Assembly (NCBI RefSeq): GCF_900103935.1
Contig: NZ_FNIC01000006.1
Location: 243,073-307,072 of the forward strand
DNA length: 64,000 bases
Direction: 5' to 3'
Source: Nocardioides szechwanensis
Lineage (GTDB): Bacteria > Actinomycetota > Actinomycetes > Propionibacteriales > Nocardioidaceae
In this document: piece after piece, positions 44,647-53,317 of the stretch
Layout of the letters: each line of letters starts with the position of its first letter
Position numbering within the stretch: position 1 is the first letter of the stretch
Translations under genes and position numbers: made by a program
The notes under the pieces: model-generated
The model's input: only the letters and a program-made list of their open reading frames with translations
Databases searched by the model: none
What the model was told of the DNA's origin: nothing

Positions 44647-45345
44647 TCAGCCGAGGTGCTTGGTGGCCTCACGCCGGCTCAGCCCGGACAACCGCCCCTC
44701 CAGGCGGGCCACCTCGGCCCGGACCCACTCCGGGTCGGTCCGCGCGTACTGCCGCAGCGCCCACCCGATCGCCTTGCGCAGCCAGAACGTCGTGTCGTCG
44801 ACGTTGCTCTCGATCGCGAAGCGCAGCAGGTCGAGGTCGGTCTCCTCCTTCGCGCGGAGCTGGCAGATGACCGCGGTGCGGCGGACCCACAGGTGCTCGT
44901 CGACCGCCCACGCTCGCATCACCGGCGTCACCTCGGCCCGGTGCCGCATCAGCACCTCGCCGACCAGGTTGGCCGCGGTCTCGTCGACCACGTCCCACCA
45001 GGCGCCGGTCGTCACCAGGTGCCGCCACAGGTCCAGCGACTCCGGGTCCAGCCAGCCCGCCGCCGCGGGGTGCTGGGCGTAGGACACCGCGGCGTACCAC
45101 TCCTCGCGGTGCGTCGCCTCGTCCCACAGCGCCCGCACCGTCGCCTCCCAGACCTCCGGCGACGGCGGCGGCAGCTCCTTGAACAGCGGCTCGAGCAGCT
45201 TGCGCTCCTCGGGCAGCGTGACGCCGTAGTAGGGCATCGCGCTCTTCATGTAGCGCTGCTGCCCCACCGCCCGCTCGGGATCCCCTGCCGCCGCCAGTAC
45301 CTCGCGCACCAGCGCCACGAGCTCACGGTCGGCGAGGTCGGGCAT
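44647..45345 (-). CDS. DNA alkylation repair protein, AlkD-like
   Basis: 232 residues of ALK/HEAT-like helical repeats: GQQRYMKSAMPYYGVTLPEE, WEATVRALWDEATHREEWYA, WWDVVDETAANLVGEVL, LWVRRTAVICQLRAKEETDL, IESNVDDTTFWLRKAIGWAL, RQYARTDPEWV. AlkD glycosylases remove bulky or positively charged alkylpurines without base flipping. The Trp/Asp/Arg surface residues fit (WDVVD, WVRR, FWLRKAIGW). Cytosolic; single gene. Confidence 0.9.
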   Translation of the reverse strand: MPDLADRELVALVREVLAAAGDPERAVGQQRYMKSAMPYYGVTLPEERKLLEPLFKELPPPSPEVWEATVRALWDEATHREEWYAAVSYAQHPAAAGWLDPESLDLWRHLVTTGAWWDVVDETAANLVGEVLMRHRAEVTPVMRAWAVDEHLWVRRTAVICQLRAKEETDLDLLRFAIESNVDDTTFWLRKAIGWALRQYARTDPEWVRAEVARLEGRLSGLSRREATKHLG

Positions 45346-45356
45346 GGCCTCAGTCT

Positions 45357-45661
45357 CTACCTGGCCGCGAGCTTGACCGACAGCACGGTGTTGACCTGGG
45401 CTAGGCCGTCGCGGTCGCGTACCTCGAACGTCACCGGCAGGACCATGCCGCTCAACGGGGCCGAGCCGATCCGCTGACGTACTCGGCGGTGAGGCCCCCC
45501 GCGGCCACGAGCACGGCGCGGTGGCGCTCCGCGAAGTAGAAAGTGACCCGGACGTAGCCGTCCTCCACCGCCTGCTCCCACACCTCAGCGCTAGGCCCGA
45601 GCGCGTCGCGGATCCCTGCCTCGTTCGGCTCCGTGTCAGCGTCCCGGGAGGCCGTTCCCAT
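45357..45661 (-). pseudogene. small hypothetical gene with probable frameshift
   Basis: Frame 1 from ATG 45661 (GTASRDADTEPNEAGIRDAL; VEDGYVRVTFYFAERHRAVL) loses protein character after LTAEYV and stops near 45467. A neighbouring frame then continues (IGSAPLSGMVLPVTFEVRDR, GLAQVNTVLSVKLAAR) to 45357. One missing base near 45478-45482 would join them into a protein of about 100 residues. A TAGGCT box at 45669-45674, 7 bases before the ATG, supports a real gene. Family unknown. Confidence 0.5.
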
Positions 45662-45668
45662 GCCTCCG

Positions 45669-45674
45669 AGCCTA
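45669..45674 (-). promoter_or_regulatory. -10 box of the frameshifted small gene
   Basis: TAGGCT on the minus strand, 7 bases before ATG 45661. Confidence 0.4.
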
Positions 45675-45802
45675 GAGAGTCCAGCGCCTTCCTCGCAGAG
45701 CGCCGCGAGATCCCTCATGATGATCTAGATCGCACACCATGAGGCGAGCCTGTTCGCGGGTCGTGTCCACGCGCAGAGGAGCACAAGCTCGGGAGCTGGG
45801 GG

Positions 45803-46246
45803 ATGGTCAAGGGAGCACTGGTTGCCGTAGTCCTGGGTGTCGTGCTGCGCACCGGATCTTGCGGAGCCGACAGCTCGAAGTCCGGGGATGAACAAGACCC
45901 CTCGGCCTCCCCTGGGCCTGTGCTGCTCACTCTCGGCGAGAACTCCGGCGGATCATTCACTGCGCTCGTCTCAGGTGAGCTCACGTTGAACGAGGCGAAC
46001 TGCTTCCAAGTCGGTGACGCCATCCTCGTGGCTGAGTACGGCTCGACGGCACTCCCAGACGGATCCGGCGTCGACATGCCAGGTTTCGGAGAGGTGAAGG
46101 TCGGATCACGGGTCCAGGGAACAGGCGGAGAGTTGCCGTCGTCCGGTCCGGGAGTCCCCGAGAACGACTGGCAGCGCTGCGTGCCCGCTGGTTCGACGGA
46201 TGCCGTCTTCACGAGCCTCCACAAGGGCTCGCCTCGCGGCGAGTAA
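45803..46246 (+). CDS. putative lipoprotein of unusual composition
   Basis: 147 residues. Signal region VKGALVAVVLGVVLRTGSCG with a lipobox-like T-G-S-C, then a Ser/Asp linker and a small domain (VLLTLGENSGGSFTALVSGE, LNEANCFQVGDAILVAEYGS) with a second Cys near the end. Third codon positions carry clearly more A/T than neighbours, suggesting a different origin. It lies on the 3' side of tRNA-Val. Function unknown. Confidence 0.6.
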   Translation: MVKGALVAVVLGVVLRTGSCGADSSKSGDEQDPSASPGPVLLTLGENSGGSFTALVSGELTLNEANCFQVGDAILVAEYGSTALPDGSGVDMPGFGEVKVGSRVQGTGGELPSSGPGVPENDWQRCVPAGSTDAVFTSLHKGSPRGE

Positions 46247-46300
46247 GCACTGCCAAGCTGGGAACGTCCGGCGATGTCGCTGGCTGGGCTGAACTACTGC

Positions 46301-46375
46301 TGGTGGGCGCAGAGGGGATCGAACCCCCGACCACCTCGTTGTAAGCGAGGGGCTCTACCGCTGAGCTATACGCCC
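46301..46375 (-). tRNA. tRNA-Val (anticodon TAC)
   Basis: 75 bases including an encoded CCA. Acceptor 5' GGGCGTA pairs with TGCGCCC; D arm AGCTCAGCGGTAGAGC; anticodon arm CCTCG-CTTACAA-CGAGG giving anticodon TAC (reads GTA, valine); T arm with GGTTCGATCCC. Discriminator A, then CCA. Confidence 0.95.
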
Positions 46376-46393
46376 GTGCTCGAAGCGGGCAGA

Positions 46394-46399
46394 ACACTA
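46394..46399 (-). promoter_or_regulatory. -10 box of the tRNA-Val gene
   Basis: TAGTGT on the minus strand, 18 bases before the mature tRNA 5' end, giving a short 5' leader. Confidence 0.4.
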
Positions 46400-46466
46400 C
46401 GGGACGTCGTACGACGGACCGAACCGCGCCCGGCGGGAGGCCATCATGGGAGTCCCCGGAAATGAG

Positions 46467-46502
46467 TTGAACCGCTGGCGTCTCGGGTCACCAGCGGTTC
46501 AA
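46467..46502 (-). terminator. 12-bp stem-loop downstream of ahpE
   Basis: TTGAACCGCTGG - 12-base loop - CCAGCGGTTCAA, a perfect inverted repeat 67 bases after the ahpE stop. Probable terminator of the DUF3052-acyl-CoA synthetase-ahpE operon. It also shields the tRNA gene. Confidence 0.6.
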
Positions 46503-46568
46503 CAATGACAACTTTAGACGGCCACTCAAGGGCCCGTCACCACATCTCAGAAAATGATGCGCGCTTGT

Positions 46569-47033
46569 CTAGGCCACCGCGGTGAGCTGGGCCAGGTGCT
46601 CGTCCAGGTCGCGTCCTTCTGGCATCGCGTTGTGGACCGCCCAGCGCACCAGACCCTGCTTGTCGATGACGTACGACGACCGGCGCGCGGCCCCCGTCGA
46701 CTCGTCTAGGACGTCGTAGGCGCGGGCCACCTCGCCGTGCGGCCAGAAGTCGCTGAGCAGCGGGAAGTTGAGCCCGTCCTGGTCGGCGAAGGCGCGCAGC
46801 GCGAACATCGGGTCGCACGAGATCGCGAGCACCTCGGTGTCGAACGTGAGGAACTCCGCCAGCCGGTCGCGGATGCCGGCCATCTCGCCGGTGCACACCC
46901 CGGAGAACGCGTAGGGGTAGAAGAAGATGCCGACGGCCTTCTTGCCGCGGTAGGACGACAGGGTGACGTCCTGGCCGAACTGGTCGCGCAGCGTGAAGTC
47001 GGGGGCCGGGCCCCCGAGCTGGAGCCCACTCAC
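46569..47033 (-). CDS. ahpE: AhpE-like peroxiredoxin
   Basis: 154 residues. Thioredoxin fold: PAPDFTLRDQFGQDVTLSSY, then the peroxidatic motif FFYPYAFSGVCTGEM (Pro, Ser and Cys47 in P-x-x-x-S/T-x-x-C), FPLLSDFWPHGEVARAYDVL, SSYVIDKQGLVRW with the conserved Arg. No separate resolving Cys is seen, so 1-Cys type like mycobacterial AhpE. Reduces peroxides in the cytosol. ATGA overlap with the acyl-CoA synthetase gene upstream; the order with DUF3052 and aceE is conserved in actinobacteria. Confidence 0.93.
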   Translation of the reverse strand: MSGLQLGGPAPDFTLRDQFGQDVTLSSYRGKKAVGIFFYPYAFSGVCTGEMAGIRDRLAEFLTFDTEVLAISCDPMFALRAFADQDGLNFPLLSDFWPHGEVARAYDVLDESTGAARRSSYVIDKQGLVRWAVHNAMPEGRDLDEHLAQLTAVA

Positions 47034-48673
47034 TCGGAGTCACCCTCGGTCTCGCCGTCGGTCGCGGCGTCGTCCTTGTTCAGCTCACGCTTGAGCACCT
47101 TGCCGGTGGAGTTGCGCGGCAGCTCGTCCATCAGCACGATCTCGCGCGGCACCTTGTAGCGGGCGAGGTTCTGCTTCACCCAGTCCTTGAGCGCGTCCTC
47201 GGTGACCGACTGGTCGTCCACGACGACGTAGGCCTTGAGGCGCTTGCCGAAGTCGTCGTCGTCGACCCCCACCGCGGCCGCCTCGACGACGTGCTCGTGG
47301 CGGGCCAGGCAGTCCTCGACCTCGCGGGGGAAGACGTTCTCGCCGCCGGAGACGATCATCTCGTCGTCGCGGCCCTCGACGTAGAGCCGACCGTCGTCAC
47401 CGAAGCGACCCACGTCGCCCGACGACATCAGCCCGTCGACCATCTCCTTGTGCCCGCCACCGGTGTAGCCCTCGAAGAGCAGGCTGTTGCCCACGAAGAT
47501 CCGCCCGGACTCGCCCTTCGGCAGCTCCTCGCCGTCGGCGTCGAGGATCTTCACGATGGTGGCGTACGGCGGCATCCCGGCCGAGGTGGGCGCCTCACGG
47601 AGGTCGGCGGGCGTCGCGATCGAGGCGTAGGCGACCTCGGTGGAGCCGTAGATGTTGTAGAGGTTGTCGCCGAACTGGTCCATCCACTTCAGCGCCAGGT
47701 CGCCGGGCAGCGACGAGCCCGACGCGGCGACGACCTTGATCCGGGACAGGTCGTGGGAGTCGAGCTTCTCCTGCGGCAGGCCCATGATCCGCTGGAGCAT
47801 CACCGGGATCACCACGAGCGAGTCGCAGCGCTCGGACTCGGCGGCCTCGAGCGCGCCCTCGGGGTCGAACTTGCGGCGCAGCACCACGGTGGAGCCGAGC
47901 AGCATCGACAGTGCGAGGTGGGCGAAGCCCCAGGTGTGGAACAGCGGCGCCGCGATGTGGGTGCGCCAGCCGCGGCGCAGCGGCATCCGCGAGAGTAGCG
48001 AGACCGCGGCGTCGATGCCGGCCTCGCTGCGGGGTGCGCCCTTGGGCGTGCCGGTCGTGCCGGAGGTGAGGATCACGATCCGCGTGTGCCGGTCGGGAGG
48101 CTCGAGGTCGGCGGTGGACTCCGAGGCGATCAGCTGCTCGAGGGTGGGTACGTCGAGGTCGTCGCTGTCGACCCACGCGACCACGCGGTGCTCGGCGGCG
48201 TCGCCGAGCATGCCGGTGAACTCCTCATCGTGGATCACCACAACGGGCTTCTCACGCTCGAGCACGTCGACCAGCTGCGGCCCGGCGAACGCGGTGTTGA
48301 GGTAGAGCAGGTCGGCACCGAGCTTGGCGACGGCGATGCTGGCGTCGATGAAGCCACGGTGGTTGCGGCACATCACGGCGACGCTGTCGCCCTCGTTGAC
48401 GCCCTGGGCACGCAGCGCGCGGGCGAGCGCGTTGGAGCGCTGGTGCATCTCGCCGAAGGTCAGGGAGCCGATCTCGTCGATCACGCCGACCTGGTGAGGC
48501 GCACGCACGGCCAGCGAGGCGAAGCCGCCGGCGGGGCCGGTGCCCCACGTGGTGACCGTCTTGAGCAGCCCGGCCAGGACCTTCGGCGAGTAGGGCCGGA
48601 TGATGCCGGACTCGGTCAGGACCTTGGCGGTGACACCGAGAGCGGAGGCGCGGAGGGTGAGCTTCTGGAGCAT
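47030..48673 (-). CDS. acyl-CoA synthetase (AMP-dependent ligase)
   Basis: 547 residues. ANL motifs: VILTSGTTGTPKGAPRSEAG (P-loop), APLFHTWGFAHL, NIYGSTEVAYAS, GDVGRFGDDGRLYVEGRDDE, MIVSGGENVFPREVEDCL, and Lys in NSTGKVLKREL. Belongs with FadD2/FadD12-like long-chain enzymes. It overlaps the DUF3052 gene (TGATG) and ahpE (ATGA), so it is the middle of a coupled three-gene operon. Confidence 0.92.
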   Translation of the reverse strand: MLQKLTLRASALGVTAKVLTESGIIRPYSPKVLAGLLKTVTTWGTGPAGGFASLAVRAPHQVGVIDEIGSLTFGEMHQRSNALARALRAQGVNEGDSVAVMCRNHRGFIDASIAVAKLGADLLYLNTAFAGPQLVDVLEREKPVVVIHDEEFTGMLGDAAEHRVVAWVDSDDLDVPTLEQLIASESTADLEPPDRHTRIVILTSGTTGTPKGAPRSEAGIDAAVSLLSRMPLRRGWRTHIAAPLFHTWGFAHLALSMLLGSTVVLRRKFDPEGALEAAESERCDSLVVIPVMLQRIMGLPQEKLDSHDLSRIKVVAASGSSLPGDLALKWMDQFGDNLYNIYGSTEVAYASIATPADLREAPTSAGMPPYATIVKILDADGEELPKGESGRIFVGNSLLFEGYTGGGHKEMVDGLMSSGDVGRFGDDGRLYVEGRDDEMIVSGGENVFPREVEDCLARHEHVVEAAAVGVDDDDFGKRLKAYVVVDDQSVTEDALKDWVKQNLARYKVPREIVLMDELPRNSTGKVLKRELNKDDAATDGETEGDSE

Positions 48674-49113
48674 CAGGCGGGGGTCTTGGGCGCGACCAGC
48701 CGGGTAGCCGCCCAGTCCTTGCTGACAGCGGCGGTGGTGGTCTGCGACAGGCCGGCGATCGGAGCCGCCTCGGCGATGTCGGCCGCGTCGACGGCGTTGG
48801 GCCGACCGATCTTGGGAGTGAGCAGCCAGATCGCGCCGCCCCCGACCAGGTCGGTCAGTGAGTCCACGAGGCCGTCGACCAGGTCGCCGTCCTCGCTACG
48901 CCACCAGAGAAGTACTGCGTCGACCACGTTGCCGTAGTCGGTGTCCACCATGTCGGCGTCGATGGCGTCCTCGATCGCGACCCGGAGGTCGTCGTCGACG
49001 TCGTTGTCCCAGCCGAGCTCTTGGATGACCATGCCCGGCTTGAAGCCAAGTCGTTCGGCTGGTCCCGTGACAGATCCTGTCTGGGTGGACCCGCCACCCG
49101 CGGTCGAGCTCAC
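48673..49113 (-). CDS. DUF3052 family protein
   Basis: 146 residues from GTG 49113, 5 bases after GGAGG. Conserved core ERLGFKPGMVIQELGWDNDV, DDDLRVAIEDAIDADMVDTD, VDAVLLWWRSEDGDLVDGLV, GGGAIWLLTPKIGRPN, ending with DWAATRLVAPK. It is an actinobacteria-specific family with no assigned activity. It is divergent from aceE and heads the operon with acyl-CoA synthetase and ahpE, the same neighbourhood as in mycobacteria. Confidence 0.92.
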   Translation of the reverse strand: MSSTAGGGSTQTGSVTGPAERLGFKPGMVIQELGWDNDVDDDLRVAIEDAIDADMVDTDYGNVVDAVLLWWRSEDGDLVDGLVDSLTDLVGGGAIWLLTPKIGRPNAVDAADIAEAAPIAGLSQTTTAAVSKDWAATRLVAPKTPA

Positions 49114-49326
49114 TGGTTCCTCCAGACATCGAACGGTTGGGCCCACCGTCAGGCGGGCCAGGTGAGGAGTAGTCCACCGGAGTTGACGCGGAGGCGCAAC
49201 CTCGCGGGCACCCCGTGGACGAATCCGGCGACCGCTCCGCACGTTACCGGCCGCCCTCGGCGGACCCGCCATGGGACTACCCGTGGGTAAATTCCTCCCC
49301 CATCAACCGCGTGCGACGATGGACCG

Positions 49327-52104
49327 GTGACCGAGGAAACACCCAACACTTCAGGAACCCGCTCCGGCTCGGCGCCCTCTGTGATCCACGAGGGACTCCC
49401 GACCCAGCTGCCCGACATCGACCCCGACGAGACCACCGACTGGCTGGCGTCGTTCGACGACCTGGTCCAGGAGCGAGGCCGTGAGCGCGCGCGCTACATC
49501 ATGCTGCGCCTGCTCGAACGTGCCCGGCAGTCCAACGTCGGCGTCCCCGCCCTCCGCAGCACCGACTACATCAACACCATCCCCCCCGAGCGCGAGCCGT
49601 GGTTCCCCGGCGACGAGGAGGCCGAGCGCCGCATCCGCGCGTACATCCGGTGGAACGCCGCCGTAATGGTCTCCAGCGCCAACCGCAAGGGCCTCGAGGT
49701 CGGCGGCCACATCGCGACGTACCAGTCCTCGGCCAGCCTCTACGAGGTCGGCTTCAACCACTTCTTCCGCGGCAAGGAGCACCCGGGCGGCGGCGACCAG
49801 ATCTACATCCAGGGCCACGGCTCCCCCGGCATCTATGCCCGCGCGTTCCTCGAGGGCCGGCTGAGCGAGACCCAGCTCTACCGCTTCCGCCAGGAGGTCC
49901 AGCACGGGCCCGGCGCGGGGCTGCCGTCCTACCCCCACCCCCGGCTGATGCCGGACTTCTGGGAGTTCCCCACGGTGTCGATGGGCCTGACCGCCCTCAA
50001 CTCCATCTACCAGGCCCGGTTCAACCGCTACCTGCAGAACCGCGGCATCAAGGACACCAGTGACCAGCACGTCTGGGCGTTCCTCGGCGACGGCGAGATG
50101 GGCGAGCCCGAGTCGCTCGGCGCGATCCGGATCGCGGCCCGCGAGGAGCTCGACAACCTCACCTGGGTCATCAACTGCAACCTCCAGCAGCTCGACGGCC
50201 CGGTCACCGGCAACGGCAAGATCATCCAGGAGCTCGAGGCCAACTTCCGCGGCGCCGGCTGGAACGTCATCAAGGTCGTGTGGGGCCGCGAGTGGGACCC
50301 GCTGCTGGCCCGTGACGTCGACGGGGTGCTCGTCAACAAGATGAACACCACGCCCGACGGCGCCTTCCAGACCTACTCGGTCGAGGACGGCGCCTACGTG
50401 CGCGAGAGCTTCTTCGGCGGCGACCCGCGGCTGCGGGCGATGGTCGAGCACATGAGCGACCAGCAGATCCAGAAGCTGCCGCGCGGTGGCCACGACTACC
50501 GCAAGGTCTACGCCGCGTTCGACGCCGCCTCCAAGCACGTCGGCCAGCCCACCGTGATCCTCGCCAAGACGATCAAGGGCTGGACGATCGACGCGCTGGA
50601 GGGCAAGAACGCCACCCACCAGATGAAGAAGCTGACCCCGGCCGACCTGAAGAAGTTCCGCGACCGGCTCTACCTCCCCATCTCCGACCGCGACCTCGAG
50701 CGGTCCTACGAGGAGACCGGCTCGGCGCCGTTCTTCCACCCCGGCGAGGACTCCCCGGAGATCCAGTACATGCTCGAGCGCCGGAAGGCGCTCGGCGGCT
50801 CGCTGCCCAAGCGCGTCACCCGGGCCAAGAACCTCACGCTCCCCGGCAACGAGATGTACGACGAGCTCAAGCAGGGGTCGGGCAAGAACTCCATCGCCAC
50901 CACCATGGCGCTGGTGCGGCTGCTCAAGGACTGGATGAAGGACCCCGAGATCGGCAAGCGGATCGTGCCGATCGCTCCCGACGAGTACCGCACGTTCGGC
51001 ATGGACTCCATGTTCCCGAGCGCGAAGGTCTACAACCCGGCCGGCCAGCAGTACGAGTCGGTCGACCGGAAGTTGTTGCTCTCCTACAAGGAGTCGGCCC
51101 AGGGCCAGATGCTCCACGAGGGCATCTCCGAGGCCGGTGCCGTCGCCTCCGCGACGGCCGCGGGCTCGGCGTACTCCACCCACGGCGAGCAGATGATCCC
51201 GTTCTACATCTTCTACTCGATGTTCGGTTTCCAGCGCACCGGCGACTCGATCTGGGCGATGGCCGACCAGCTCGCGCGCGGCTTCCTGATCGGTGCCACG
51301 GCGGGGCGCACCACGCTCACCGGCGAGGGCCTTCAGCACGCCGACGGGCACTCACCGCTGCTGGCGTCGACCAACCCGGCGGTCGTCCACTATGACCCGG
51401 CGTTCTCCTACGAGGTCGCGCACATCATGCAGTCGGGCCTGGAGCGGATGTACGGCGAGGACGCCGAGAACGTCATCTTCTACCTCACCGTCTACAACGA
51501 GCCGGTCCAGCACCCGAAGGAGCCCGAAGGCGTCGACGCCGAGGGGATCCTCAAGGGCATGCACCGCATCGCCCAGGCGGAGGGCGAGGGCGCGCGCGCC
51601 CAGGTCCTGGCGTCCGGCGTGGCGGTGCCGTGGGCCCTGAAGGCGGCGCAGATCCTGGCCGACGACTGGGGCGTGCGCGCCGACATCTGGTCGGTCACCT
51701 CGTGGAACGAGCTGTCCCGCGACGCGATCGGTGCCGAGGAGTGGAACCTCCTCCACCCCGGCGACACCCCGCGCCGCGCCTACGTCGCCGACAAGCTCGC
51801 CGACGCCGACGGCCCGGTCGTGGCGGTGTCCGACTACATGCGCGCGGTGCCGATGCAGATGGCGCGCTGGGTCCCCGGCGACTACCACGTGCTCGGTGCC
51901 GACGGGTTCGGCCTCGCCGACACCCGCCCCGCCGCGCGCCGCTACTTCCACATCGACGCCGAGTCGATCGTCGTACAGACCCTCCAGGCTCTGGCCGACG
52001 CCGGCACCATCGACCGCGACAAGGTCGTCGACGCCTTCACCAAGTACCGCATCGACGACCCGACCGCCGTCGCCGACGTGAAGCAGGAGGGCGGCGACGC
52101 CTGA
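49327..52104 (+). CDS. aceE: pyruvate dehydrogenase E1, homodimeric type
   Basis: 925 residues from GTG 49327. Start of family: [19 protein letters not shown]. Thiamine diphosphate motif [20 protein letters not shown] ... [19 protein letters not shown] (GDG-x-NN type). Also [40 protein letters not shown], and the C-terminal pyrimidine domain [20 protein letters not shown]. It decarboxylates pyruvate in the PDH complex and feeds acetyl-CoA to the nearby fatty-acid genes. Ends in a large bidirectional hairpin. Confidence 0.97.
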   Translation: MTEETPNTSGTRSGSAPSVIHEGLPTQLPDIDPDETTDWLASFDDLVQERGRERARYIMLRLLERARQSNVGVPALRSTDYINTIPPEREPWFPGDEEAERRIRAYIRWNAAVMVSSANRKGLEVGGHIATYQSSASLYEVGFNHFFRGKEHPGGGDQIYIQGHGSPGIYARAFLEGRLSETQLYRFRQEVQHGPGAGLPSYPHPRLMPDFWEFPTVSMGLTALNSIYQARFNRYLQNRGIKDTSDQHVWAFLGDGEMGEPESLGAIRIAAREELDNLTWVINCNLQQLDGPVTGNGKIIQELEANFRGAGWNVIKVVWGREWDPLLARDVDGVLVNKMNTTPDGAFQTYSVEDGAYVRESFFGGDPRLRAMVEHMSDQQIQKLPRGGHDYRKVYAAFDAASKHVGQPTVILAKTIKGWTIDALEGKNATHQMKKLTPADLKKFRDRLYLPISDRDLERSYEETGSAPFFHPGEDSPEIQYMLERRKALGGSLPKRVTRAKNLTLPGNEMYDELKQGSGKNSIATTMALVRLLKDWMKDPEIGKRIVPIAPDEYRTFGMDSMFPSAKVYNPAGQQYESVDRKLLLSYKESAQGQMLHEGISEAGAVASATAAGSAYSTHGEQMIPFYIFYSMFGFQRTGDSIWAMADQLARGFLIGATAGRTTLTGEGLQHADGHSPLLASTNPAVVHYDPAFSYEVAHIMQSGLERMYGEDAENVIFYLTVYNEPVQHPKEPEGVDAEGILKGMHRIAQAEGEGARAQVLASGVAVPWALKAAQILADDWGVRADIWSVTSWNELSRDAIGAEEWNLLHPGDTPRRAYVADKLADADGPVVAVSDYMRAVPMQMARWVPGDYHVLGADGFGLADTRPAARRYFHIDAESIVVQTLQALADAGTIDRDKVVDAFTKYRIDDPTAVADVKQEGGDA

Positions 52105-52111
52105 TCCGCCC

Positions 52112-52160
52112 GAAATCACGTTGACCCGCCCGAAACTTTCGGGCGGGTCAACGTGATTTC
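52112..52160. terminator. 24-bp perfect inverted repeat, bidirectional terminator
   Basis: Arms 52112-52135 and 52137-52160 are exact reverse complements around one base (inner part CGGGTCAACGTGATTTC on the right arm). It lies between the aceE stop and the convergent hydrolase, and holds part of that gene's stop codon. Any T-run is provided by TTTC/GAAA in the arms. Confidence 0.75.
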
Positions 52161-53133
52161 AGGCGCTGGTGATGTTCGTGACCGAGGCGACCGGGCTGAC
52201 CGGGCTGAGCGGGCCGACCTGGCCGTTGCGCAGGAGGCCGCGCCACTTCGCGCGGCTGTAGGACGCCGGCTGCGAGGAGCGGATGAACTCGTGCAGGATC
52301 TTGGCGAAGCGCTGCGGGTGGTCGCGGTGCGGGAAGTGGCCCGCGTTGGGGATGACCTCGATCCGCGCCTTGGGCGCCAGCGCCGCGGCGTTGCTGGCGT
52401 GACGGACGGGGATCACCCGGTCGTCGCGGCCCCACACGACGGCCATCGGCATCTCGTCGGTGAGGTAGGCGCGGTCGGCCATCGTGACGATCTGGCCCTT
52501 CCAGTCCACGACGGCGCGTACGACGTGCCGGATCGCGGCCCGGGCGTGCGGGTCCTTGAACGAGTCGTAGATCTCGGCGACCTCGTCGAGGTCGCGCGTC
52601 GCCTTCCAGCCGGTGCCGGCCAGCGCACGCATGCCGGCCACGCCGAGGTGGCGGACGCCGGGCAGCGTGAGCACGCCCATCAGCTGGTGGTAGCCGGGCG
52701 TGGTGATCGCACGGATGAACGGCGACACCTCGGGGCCGAGGCCGCCGGAGCCGACCAGCATCATCCGCTCGGTGCGCTCGGGGAACTGGTAGGCGAACTG
52801 CATCGCCACGCCACCGCCGAAGCTGTGGCCGACCACGGTGACCTTGTCGATGCCCAGCACCGTCAGGAGGTCGCGCATCCCGTTGGCGTAGCCGCCGACG
52901 CTGTAGTCGGCGCGGGGCTTGTCGGACATGCCGTGGCCCAGCAGGTCGGGGGCGATCACGGTGTAGCGCTTGGCCAGGGTGTCGATCACCGGCTCCCACG
53001 TCGTGTGGTCGCAGCCCAGCCCGTGCAGCAGCAGGACCGCAGGACCCTGCCCCACCTTCACGAAGGCGCGCCGGTGACCGTGGATCGTGAGGAACTGCAC
53101 CTCGTGCTGTGCCTCGTGCTGCGTCTCAGCCAC
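52159..53133 (-). CDS. alpha/beta hydrolase
   Basis: 324 residues from GTG 53133, 5 bases after AGGAGG (a TTG nine codons earlier is less likely). Oxyanion region LLLHGLGCDHTTWEPV, nucleophile elbow VVGHSFGGGVAMQFA (Ser), acid in VVWGRDDRVIPV, His in IPNAGHFPHRDHP. Resembles lipase/haloperoxidase-like and ring-fission-product hydrolases; substrate unknown. The stop codon lies in the terminator arm. Cytosolic. Confidence 0.88.
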   Translation of the reverse strand: MAETQHEAQHEVQFLTIHGHRRAFVKVGQGPAVLLLHGLGCDHTTWEPVIDTLAKRYTVIAPDLLGHGMSDKPRADYSVGGYANGMRDLLTVLGIDKVTVVGHSFGGGVAMQFAYQFPERTERMMLVGSGGLGPEVSPFIRAITTPGYHQLMGVLTLPGVRHLGVAGMRALAGTGWKATRDLDEVAEIYDSFKDPHARAAIRHVVRAVVDWKGQIVTMADRAYLTDEMPMAVVWGRDDRVIPVRHASNAAALAPKARIEVIPNAGHFPHRDHPQRFAKILHEFIRSSQPASYSRAKWRGLLRNGQVGPLSPVSPVASVTNITSA

Positions 53134-53226
53134 CGGAACCTCCTGGGGATCGGCGTTCAAAGATTCAATCAGACGACTTCCTGCCTTGGTAGGGCTGTCA
53201 CCCAGTGTTGGACCGATTTCCCTTGA

Positions 53227-53236
53227 TTTGTAGGGG
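53227..53236 (+). promoter_or_regulatory. TTTGTAGG half-site upstream of fasR
   Basis: TTTGTAGGGG repeats the half-site of the 54530-54553 element and lies 82 bases before fasR. It could be an autoregulatory site; a single half-site is weak evidence. Confidence 0.3.
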
Positions 53237-53304
53237 TTCCTAGCCCTCTTGGACTAGGCGATGGTGCCTGATCGGGTCTGTCTTCCCCCTCCGGGGTGAG
53301 GGCA

Positions 53305-53310
53305 TAGGCT
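53305..53310 (+). promoter_or_regulatory. -10 box of fasR
   Basis: TAGGCT, 7 bases before GTG 53318. Confidence 0.45.
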
Positions 53311-53317
53311 CGATCTC

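Noticed and set aside
49351..51351. 666-codon minus-strand open frame within aceE
   Set aside because: Antisense shadow; aceE motifs are on the plus strand.
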